Source of the DNA: Nocardioides cavernae
GTDB lineage: Bacteria; Actinomycetota; Actinomycetes; Propionibacteriales; Nocardioidaceae
Direction of reading: 5' to 3'
Assembly (NCBI RefSeq): GCF_013410035.1
Contig: NZ_JACCBW010000002.1
Location: 496,001-560,000, forward strand
DNA length: 64,000 nucleotides
The position numbers and the translations under genes are program-made. Below are positions 57,597-64,000 of the stretch, piece by piece (the stretch's first letter is position 1; every line of letters starts with the position of its first letter). The notes under the pieces are model-generated. The model was given only the letters and a program-made list of their open reading frames with translations. It did not search any database and was not told the DNA's origin.

Positions 57597-60040
57597 CCGC
57601 CACCGACAAGGCGCCCGAGAAGGTCGACGTCGACCTGGTCACCCTGACCATCGACGGCGTCCAGGTCAGCGTTCCCAAGGACACCCTGGTCATCCGGGCC
57701 GCGGAGCAGGTGGGCGTGCAGATCCCGCGGTTCTGCGACCACCCGTTGCTCGACCCGGTCGGCGCGTGCCGCCAGTGCCTGGTCGACATCCCCGATGCCG
57801 GCAACGGTCGCGGGTTCCCCAAGCCGCAGGCCTCCTGCACGCTGCCGGTCGCCGAGGGCATGGTCGTCAACACCCAGGCGACCAGCGAGGTGGCCGACAA
57901 GGCCCAGCAGGGCGTGATGGAGTTCCTGCTGATCAACCACCCGCTCGACTGCCCGGTCTGCGACAAGGGGGGCGAGTGCCCCCTGCAGAACCAGGCGATG
58001 AGCAACGGTCGCGGCGAGAGCCGGTTCGCCGAGTCCGGCGGCGTCAAGCGCACCTTCCCCAAGCCGATCAACATCTCCGCCCAGGTCCTGCTCGACCGCG
58101 AGCGGTGCGTGCTCTGCGCGCGCTGCACGCGCTTCTCCGAGCAGATCGCCGGCGACCCCTTCATCGCCCTCGCCGAGCGCGGTGCGCTCCAGCAGGTCGC
58201 GATCTACGAGCGCGAGCCCTACGAGAGCTACTTCTCCGGCAACGCCATCCAGATCTGCCCGGTCGGCGCGCTCACCTCGGCCGACTACCGCTTCCGCTCG
58301 CGCCCGTTCGACCTGGTCTCCACCCCCTCGGTCGCCGAGCACGACGCCTGCGGTGCGGCGATCCGTGTCGACCACCGTCGCGGCAAGGTCATGCGCCGCC
58401 TCGCCGGCAACGACGCCGCGGTCAACGAGGAGTGGATCAGCGACAAGGACCGCTTCGCCTTCCGCTACGCCCAGGTCGAGGACCGGATCACCTACCCGCA
58501 GGTCCGCGAGGACGGCGAGCTCCGACCGGCGTCCTGGCCCGAGGCCTTCGCCGTCGCCGCCCGCGGGCTGCGCGAGGCCGGTGCGAGCGCCGTCCTCACG
58601 GGCGGTCGGCTGACGGCCGAGGACGCCTACGCCTACGCCAAGTTCGCCCGGGTCGCGCTGCAGACCAACGACGTCGACTTCCGCGCCCGCCCGCACACGG
58701 GCGAGGAGGCGAGCTTCCTGGCCGCCCAGGTCGCGCTGTCGGGCGGCGTCACCTACTCCGACCTCGAGGCCGCTCCGGTGGTCGTGCTCCTGGGTCTCGA
58801 GCCCGAGGACGAGGCGGCCACGATCTTCCTGCGCCTGCGCAAGGCCGCCAAGCGCGGTCGTACGCAGGTCGTGTCCGTCGCGCCCTTCACCTCGCGCGGC
58901 CTGGCCAAGATGAAGGGCCGGCTCGTCCCGGCGGCCCCCGGCGCCGAGGTCCAGGCGATCGAGTCGCTCAAGGACGCCGCGCACGGTGTGACCAAGGACG
59001 CGATCGTCCTGGTGGGCGAGCGTCTCGCGCAGACCCACGGCGCCCTCAGCGCGGCCGTCGCCCTCGCGGCCTCCACCGGTGCCCGCCTGGCGTGGGTGCC
59101 GCGTCGCGCCGGCGACCGCGGCGCGGTCGAGGCGGGCGCGCTGCCCAACCTGCTGCCCGGTGGACGCCCCGTCACCGAGGCCGCGGCGCGCGTCGACCTG
59201 GCTGCCGCGTGGGGCGTCGCGACGCTGCCCACCAAGGTCGGTCGCGACGGCAACGCGATCGTCGCCGCGCTCGCCAAGGGTGACCTCGGCGGCGTCGTGG
59301 TCGGGGGCGTCGACCCCGACGACACGAGCGACCCCGCGGCCTTCCGGGCCGCCCTCGACGCCGCCGGCTTCGTGGTCAGCCTCGAGCTGCGCGAGACCGA
59401 CGTGACCCGCGTCGCCGACGTGGTGCTGCCGGTCGCCCCGGTGACCGACAAGGCCGGCACGTTCGTGACGTGGGACGCCCGTGCCCGGGAGTTCGACGCC
59501 GTCTTCAGCAACCCCTCGTCGCTGCCCGACCTCCGGGTCCTCGCCGGCATCGCCGACGAGCTCGCGGGCCTGGGGCAGGGGAGCCCGCTCGGCTTCCGCA
59601 CGGTGTCCGACGTGCGGGCCGAGATGCAGTCGCTCGGCCCCTGGGACGGAGCCCGCCCGGCGCTCGACGCCGGCAAGGCGCCCAAGCCGGCGAAGGCACC
59701 GCGCAAGGGTGAGACGCCCTTCGTGCTGGCCACCTGGAAGCAGCTGGTCGACCTCGGCTCGATGCAGGACGGGGAGGCGCACCTGCGTGCCACCGCCCGC
59801 ACCCCCGTCGTACGCCTGAGCCGCGCGTCCTACGAGTCCGTGTTCGGCATGCTCGACGCCGCCACCGGTGACGAGCGCGCCACCGTCACCGGGGACCGCG
59901 GCAGCATCACGCTGCCGGTCGTGGTCGCCGACCTGCCCGACGGCGTGGTCTGGGTCCCGGCCCGGTCCACCGGCCGGGGCGTCCTCGCCGAGCTCGCCTC
60001 ACCCGGCAGCGCGGTCACCGTGAAGGGAGCCACCTCGTGA
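57593..60040 (+). CDS. nuoG: NADH-quinone oxidoreductase subunit G
   Basis: 815 residues. N-terminal 2Fe-2S domain with [20 protein letters not shown] and ASCTL, then the His-Cys3 4Fe-4S region ([20 protein letters not shown]), a second cluster in [17 protein letters not shown] with a distal QICPVGAL Cys, and the large molybdopterin-oxidoreductase-like domain that lacks the cofactor site, as usual for NuoG. Structural core of the peripheral arm. ATG 57593; the gene overlaps both neighbours by 4 nt. Confidence 0.96.
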   Translation: MTATDKAPEKVDVDLVTLTIDGVQVSVPKDTLVIRAAEQVGVQIPRFCDHPLLDPVGACRQCLVDIPDAGNGRGFPKPQASCTLPVAEGMVVNTQATSEVADKAQQGVMEFLLINHPLDCPVCDKGGECPLQNQAMSNGRGESRFAESGGVKRTFPKPINISAQVLLDRERCVLCARCTRFSEQIAGDPFIALAERGALQQVAIYEREPYESYFSGNAIQICPVGALTSADYRFRSRPFDLVSTPSVAEHDACGAAIRVDHRRGKVMRRLAGNDAAVNEEWISDKDRFAFRYAQVEDRITYPQVREDGELRPASWPEAFAVAARGLREAGASAVLTGGRLTAEDAYAYAKFARVALQTNDVDFRARPHTGEEASFLAAQVALSGGVTYSDLEAAPVVVLLGLEPEDEAATIFLRLRKAAKRGRTQVVSVAPFTSRGLAKMKGRLVPAAPGAEVQAIESLKDAAHGVTKDAIVLVGERLAQTHGALSAAVALAASTGARLAWVPRRAGDRGAVEAGALPNLLPGGRPVTEAAARVDLAAAWGVATLPTKVGRDGNAIVAALAKGDLGGVVVGGVDPDDTSDPAAFRAALDAAGFVVSLELRETDVTRVADVVLPVAPVTDKAGTFVTWDARAREFDAVFSNPSSLPDLRVLAGIADELAGLGQGSPLGFRTVSDVRAEMQSLGPWDGARPALDAGKAPKPAKAPRKGETPFVLATWKQLVDLGSMQDGEAHLRATARTPVVRLSRASYESVFGMLDAATGDERATVTGDRGSITLPVVVADLPDGVVWVPARSTGRGVLAELASPGSAVTVKGATS

Positions 60041-61386
60041 CGTCTCTCGCCCCCCTGGCGGCGGACCTGCCCGACCCGGGCCTGGCCGCCTTCGGCCAGG
60101 ACCCCTGGTGGGTGATCCTGCTCAAGGCCGTCCTCATCTTCGTCGTCCTGGTGCTGCTCACGCTGTTCAACATCTGGTTCGAGCGCCGCGTCGTCGCCCG
60201 GATGCAGCACCGCGTCGGGCCCAACGTGCACGGTCCCTTCGGCCTGCTCCAGTCGCTCGCCGACGGCGTGAAGCTGGCGCTCAAGGAGGACATCATCCCC
60301 AAGGCGGCCGACAAGGTCGTCTTCCTGCTGGCACCCGTGATCGCGACCGTGCCGGCCTTCGTCACGTGGGCGGTCATCCCGCTCGGCCCCGAGGTCAACT
60401 TCTTCGGGCACAGGACGCCGCTGCAGCTCACCGACATGCCGGTCGCCGTGCTGTTCATGCTCGCCATCGCCTCGATCGGCATCTACGGCATCGTCCTCGG
60501 CGGCTGGTCCTCCGGGTCCACCTACTCGCTGCTCGGCGGACTGCGCTCGAGCGCGCAGATGATCTCCTACGAGGTCGCGATGGGCCTCGCGCTCGTCGCG
60601 GTGTTCCTCTACGCCGGCTCGATGTCGACCTCGGAGATCGTGGCCGCCCAGGACCGCCTCTGGTTCGGCCTGATCCTGCTGCCGTCCTTCGTCATCTACG
60701 TCATCTCGATGGTCGGCGAGACCAACCGCGCCCCCTTCGACCTCCCGGAGGCCGAGGGCGAGCTGGTCGGCGGGTTCCACACCGAGTACTCCAGCCTCAA
60801 GTTCGCGCTGTTCTTCCTCGCCGAGTACATCAACCTCGCCACCGTCTCGGCGATCGCGACGACCCTGTTCCTGGGCGGCTGGGCCGCCCCGTGGGGCATC
60901 GAGAACGTCTGGGAGGGCGCCAACAGCGGCTACTGGCCCCTGCTCTGGTTCTTCGGCAAGGTCTTCTGCTTCATCTTCCTGTTCGTCTGGCTGCGCGGCT
61001 CGCTGCCCCGCATGCGCTACGACCAGTTCATGGCGCTCGGCTGGAAGGTCCTCATCCCGGTCTCCCTGGCCTGGATCGTGGCCGTCGCGACGATCCGCGT
61101 CATCTCGCTCGAGGGCAACATCAACCGCACCTACCTCGTGGCCGCCATCGCCGTCCTGCTCGTCCTCACCGTCGCGCTGATGTTCGTGGGGGACAAGGGC
61201 GAGGCGGTGGACGAGGACGTCCCGGCGGCGGGCGACGAGCCGCACGACGCCTTCGCCGGCGGGTTCCCCGTCCCGCCGATGCCGGCGGGAGGTGCCGTAC
61301 GCGGTGCCGCCGCGCCGCTGACGTTCGCCCACACGCCGGGGGGACGCACCACCGTCACCGCTGATGCGGAGGAGAGCCATGAGTGA
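60037..61386 (+). CDS. nuoH: NADH-quinone oxidoreductase subunit H
   Basis: 449 residues, eight or more spans. [59 protein letters not shown], and [20 protein letters not shown] with the conserved Glu/Asp, all line the quinone channel. The last 70 residues are a soluble, Pro/Gly-rich tail, longer than in E. coli. Couples quinone reduction to the membrane arm. GTG 60037. Confidence 0.96.
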   Translation: MTSLAPLAADLPDPGLAAFGQDPWWVILLKAVLIFVVLVLLTLFNIWFERRVVARMQHRVGPNVHGPFGLLQSLADGVKLALKEDIIPKAADKVVFLLAPVIATVPAFVTWAVIPLGPEVNFFGHRTPLQLTDMPVAVLFMLAIASIGIYGIVLGGWSSGSTYSLLGGLRSSAQMISYEVAMGLALVAVFLYAGSMSTSEIVAAQDRLWFGLILLPSFVIYVISMVGETNRAPFDLPEAEGELVGGFHTEYSSLKFALFFLAEYINLATVSAIATTLFLGGWAAPWGIENVWEGANSGYWPLLWFFGKVFCFIFLFVWLRGSLPRMRYDQFMALGWKVLIPVSLAWIVAVATIRVISLEGNINRTYLVAAIAVLLVLTVALMFVGDKGEAVDEDVPAAGDEPHDAFAGGFPVPPMPAGGAVRGAAAPLTFAHTPGGRTTVTADAEESHE

Positions 61387-61945
61387 GTCGCCCCAGTCCC
61401 AGCAGGGGTCCAAGGGCATCAAGGAGTCCTTCTGGGACCCGATCGCCGGGTTCGGCGTCACCTTCCGGACGATGTTCAAGAAGGTCGTCACCGAGCAGTA
61501 CCCGTTCGAGAAGCTCCCCACGGCACCGCGCTTCCACGGCCGCCACCAGCTCAACCGCTGGCCCGACGGCCTCGAGAAGTGCATCGGCTGCGAGCTGTGC
61601 GCGTGGGCATGCCCGGCCGACGCGATCTACGTCGAGGGTGCCTCCAACAGCGACGTCCCCGACGCCGACGGCAACAGCCAGCGCTTCAGCCCCGGCGAGC
61701 GCTACGGCCGCGTCTACCAGATCAACTACCTGCGCTGCATCCTGTGCGGCCTGTGCATCGAGGCGTGCCCGACCCGCGCGCTGACGATGACCAACGAGTA
61801 CGAGCTGGCCGACAACAACCGGGCCGACCTCATCTACGAGAAGTCCGACCTGCTCGCCCCGCTCCTGCCGGGCATGGAGCAGCCGCCGCACCCGATGCGC
61901 CTGGGTGAGGACGAGGGCGACTACTACAGGGGGACCACCCGATGA
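61379..61945 (+). CDS. nuoI: NADH-quinone oxidoreductase subunit I
   Basis: 188 residues. Two 4Fe-4S ferredoxin motifs: [19 protein letters not shown] and [19 protein letters not shown], carrying clusters N6a and N6b. [15 protein letters not shown] precedes them. I chose ATG 61379 with GGAGGAGAG just upstream; it overlaps nuoH by 8 nt. An upstream in-frame ATG at 61364 lacks a ribosome site. Confidence 0.96.
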   Translation: MSESPQSQQGSKGIKESFWDPIAGFGVTFRTMFKKVVTEQYPFEKLPTAPRFHGRHQLNRWPDGLEKCIGCELCAWACPADAIYVEGASNSDVPDADGNSQRFSPGERYGRVYQINYLRCILCGLCIEACPTRALTMTNEYELADNNRADLIYEKSDLLAPLLPGMEQPPHPMRLGEDEGDYYRGTTR

Positions 61946-62796
61946 CCTTCTGGATCCTCGCCCCGATCATGGTGGTCGCCGCGCTCGGCATCCTGTTCGT
62001 CCGCAAGGCCGTGCACGCCGCGCTCCTGCTGGCGGTCGTGATGATCAGCCTGGCGTTCCTCTACGCCGTGCTGGACGCGCCGTTCCTCTTCGCCGTCCAG
62101 ATCATCGTCTACACCGGCGCCATCCTCATGCTGTTCCTGTTCGTGATGATGCTCATCGGCGTCGACGCGACCGACTCGGTGGTGGAGACGATCCGCGGCC
62201 AGCGCGCGATGGCGGTCGTCCTCGGGCTGCTGTTCGGCACCACGCTGGTCCTCGGCGTCAGCCAGGTCACGCTCGGCACCGTGGTGGGCCTCGACGAGGC
62301 CAACGCGGGCGGCAACGTGCCGGCCATCGCCAACATCCTGTTCTCGCGCTACGTCTTCGCCTTCGAGGCCACGAGCGCGCTGCTCATCACCGCCGCGCTC
62401 GGCGCGATGGTGCTCGCGCACCGCGAGCGGCTCACGCCCAAGGCCACGCAGGCCGACCTCGCCGCCCAGCGCATCCGCGACTTCGCCGAGCACGGCAAGC
62501 ACCCCGGACCGCTGCCCTCGCCGGGCGTGTACGCCCGCCACAACGCGGTCGACACCCCGGCCCTGCTGCCCGACGGGACCGCCGCCGAGTCGTCGGTCTC
62601 GCGGGTGCTCGCGGCCCGTGGCACGGTGCGCTCCGCGCCGGCCATGGCCGACGACATCGACGACGTGCGCCGCCAGATCGCAGGCTTCGAGGCCCAGGAC
62701 CCGACCACCGACCCGGCCGCGATGCCGGAGACGTCGGGCAAGGCCGGCGCGCCCGCGCACACGACCGAGGACGTGCGGAAGGACGTGGACCAGTGA
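61942..62796 (+). CDS. nuoJ: NADH-quinone oxidoreductase subunit J
   Basis: 284 residues. Five membrane spans in the first 165 residues; [20 protein letters not shown] with the conserved pi-bulge Tyr-Thr-Gly is the family signature. The last 110 residues are a soluble tail ([28 protein letters not shown]) of unknown role, common in actinobacteria. ATG 61942. Confidence 0.95.
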   Translation: MTFWILAPIMVVAALGILFVRKAVHAALLLAVVMISLAFLYAVLDAPFLFAVQIIVYTGAILMLFLFVMMLIGVDATDSVVETIRGQRAMAVVLGLLFGTTLVLGVSQVTLGTVVGLDEANAGGNVPAIANILFSRYVFAFEATSALLITAALGAMVLAHRERLTPKATQADLAAQRIRDFAEHGKHPGPLPSPGVYARHNAVDTPALLPDGTAAESSVSRVLAARGTVRSAPAMADDIDDVRRQIAGFEAQDPTTDPAAMPETSGKAGAPAHTTEDVRKDVDQ

Positions 62797-63086
62797 CCCA
62801 GTACGTCGTGCTCTCCGCGATTCTCTTCACGATCGGCTGCGTGGGTGTCCTCACCCGTCGCAACGCCATCGTCGTGTTCATGTGCGTCGAGCTCATGCTC
62901 AACGCCTGCAACCTGGCGTTCGTCGCGTTCGCCCGCCAGCACGGCAACCTCGACGGCCAGATCACCGCGTTCTTCGTGATGGTGGTGGCCGCGGCCGAGG
63001 TCGTGATCGGGCTCGCGATCATCATGACCATCTTCCGCACCCGACGCTCGGCCTCGGTCGACGACGCCAGCCTGCTGAAGTACTGA
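62793..63086 (+). CDS. nuoK: NADH-quinone oxidoreductase subunit K
   Basis: 97 residues, three spans. [20 protein letters not shown] with [14 protein letters not shown] holds the buried Glu, and [20 protein letters not shown] is the second conserved block with a membrane Glu for proton transfer. GTG 62793 overlaps nuoJ by 4 nt. Confidence 0.96.
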   Translation: MTQYVVLSAILFTIGCVGVLTRRNAIVVFMCVELMLNACNLAFVAFARQHGNLDGQITAFFVMVVAAAEVVIGLAIIMTIFRTRRSASVDDASLLKY

Positions 63087-63096
63087 GGGAGCGCTC

Positions 63097-64000
63097 GTGA
63101 ACCTGTTGTCCCACTCAGTCCTGCTGCCGCTGGCGGAGGGCGGTGCCTCCCACGCCCCGGTGGTCGCCCCCGACACCGCCGCGGGCGGCGTGTTCGACCT
63201 GCTGTGGCTGGTCATCGGGCTGCCGCTGCTCGGCGCCTTCCTGCTGCTCGGCGTCGCGCCGTTCCTGCGCGGCTCGCTCAAGGCCTCCGTCGACAAGCAC
63301 GGCCACCTGCTCGGCACGGCCACCGCGGTCCTGTCGTTCGTGCTCAGCCTCGTGCTCTTCCTCTCGCTGCTCGGCCGTGACGCGGAGGAGCGCCAGGTCG
63401 GCCAGCACCTCTGGACCTGGTTCGAGACCGGCTCGCTCAGGGTCGGCATGGACCTGCTGTACGACCCGCTGGCCGCGCTGTTCCTGCTGCTGATCACCGG
63501 CGTCGGGTCGCTGATCCACGTCTACGCGATCGGCTACATGGAGCACGACCCCCGCCGTCGCCGCTTCTTCGGCTACCTCAACCTCTTCGTCGCGGCGATG
63601 CTCACGTTGATCCTCTCGGCGAACTTCGTCGGCCTCTTCCTCGGCTGGGAGGGCGTCGGCCTCGCGTCGTACCTCCTCATCGGCTTCTGGCAGCACAAGC
63701 CGTCGGCGGCCGCCGCGGCCAAGAAGGCCTTCGTCATCAACCGTGTCGGTGACATCGGCCTCTCGCTGGCGATCGCGCTGATGTTCGCCACGTTCGGCAC
63801 CACCGACTTCGGCGGTGTGAGCGAGCTCGCGGGGGAGGCCGACCAGGCCACCCTCAACGCCCTCGGCCTGCTGCTGCTGCTCGGCGCGTGCGGCAAGTCG
63901 GCCCAGGTGCCGTTGCAGGCCTGGCTGCTCGACGCGATGGAGGGCCCCACCCCGGTGTCGGCCCTGATCCACGCGGCGACCATGGTCACGGCCGGCGTCT
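63097..64000 (+). CDS. nuoL: NADH-quinone oxidoreductase subunit L, N-terminal 301 residues (gene leaves the window)
   Basis: GTG 63097, 10 nt after nuoK, follows GAGGGAGCG. The protein begins [15 protein letters not shown] and continues with hydrophobic spans; [60 protein letters not shown] with the coupling Glu, and [20 protein letters not shown] with the conserved His match the antiporter-type pump. About half of the usual length lies in the window. Its presence with nuoA-K shows a complete 13- or 14-gene nuo operon is likely. Confidence 0.95.
   Translation, partial: MNLLSHSVLLPLAEGGASHAPVVAPDTAAGGVFDLLWLVIGLPLLGAFLLLGVAPFLRGSLKASVDKHGHLLGTATAVLSFVLSLVLFLSLLGRDAEERQVGQHLWTWFETGSLRVGMDLLYDPLAALFLLLITGVGSLIHVYAIGYMEHDPRRRRFFGYLNLFVAAMLTLILSANFVGLFLGWEGVGLASYLLIGFWQHKPSAAAAAKKAFVINRVGDIGLSLAIALMFATFGTTDFGGVSELAGEADQATLNALGLLLLLGACGKSAQVPLQAWLLDAMEGPTPVSALIHAATMVTAGV

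Overview
This is high-GC actinobacterial chromosomal DNA, most likely from a member of the Nocardioidaceae (Nocardioides-like). The evidence is the very GC-rich third codon positions, frequent GTG starts, many leaderless-type starts, a DUF222/HNH gene, and a gene order shared with Mycobacterium and Streptomyces: ppx, sugar-phosphate isomerase, proC, small HTH gene, 33-aa ribosomal protein gene, epimerase, acyltransferase, HAD-IB, glutaredoxin-like, hem genes, ccs genes, men genes, nuo genes. I see no rRNA, tRNA, CRISPR array, prophage or intact insertion sequence. The taxonomy is inference from content, not a search.

Layout. 1-9.2 kb: tail of a Ppx/GppA gene, a TIM-barrel isomerase, a TetR regulator, an ABC-2 exporter, proline dehydrogenase next to pyrroline-5-carboxylate reductase, a SigE-type sigma factor with a membrane partner, and a TetR-controlled membrane-protein operon that contains a truncated DCC-family gene; a deacetylase-fold gene diverges from it. 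9.4-16.9 kb: the conserved actinobacterial block of HTH protein, 33-aa bS22-type protein, epimerase and acyltransferase, then a BldN-like sigma factor with its RsbN-like DUF5667 partner, a HAD-IB hydrolase, a CoA ligase and a glutaredoxin-like protein. 16.9-21.2 kb: accessory genes (LLM oxidoreductase, NUDIX, DUF1801, two small membrane proteins, an HNH gene carrying an in-frame palindromic-type repeat).

21.2-34.7 kb: rex-hemA-hemC-hemD-hemB, a lytic transglycosylase, hemL, a phosphatase and the System II cytochrome c maturation genes (TlpA-like, ccdA, resB, ccsB). 34.6-52.3 kb: menaquinone genes (menA, menE, menC, menD, menF, menG) mixed with transporters, a GH16 enzyme, a metallo-hydrolase, an L,D-transpeptidase and an unusual trio: two tandem adenylation-domain-like proteins without catalytic motifs plus a roadblock-like protein. 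52.4 kb to the right edge: the complex I operon nuoA to nuoL (partial).

The unifying theme is the respiratory chain: heme, cytochrome c, menaquinone and NADH dehydrogenase are made within about 43 kb. The NADH/NAD+ sensor Rex is encoded here, and Rex-operator-like palindromes lie both at its own promoter and just downstream of the nuo promoter. Other notable signals are leaderless start sites (TANNNT ending 6-8 nt before the start codon) at about 16 genes, a 53-bp tandem repeat family at two loci, twin TetR operator palindromes, two non-canonical start codons (ATC, CTG), and a likely stop-codon loss in ccsB that overlaps a 58-codon antisense gene.
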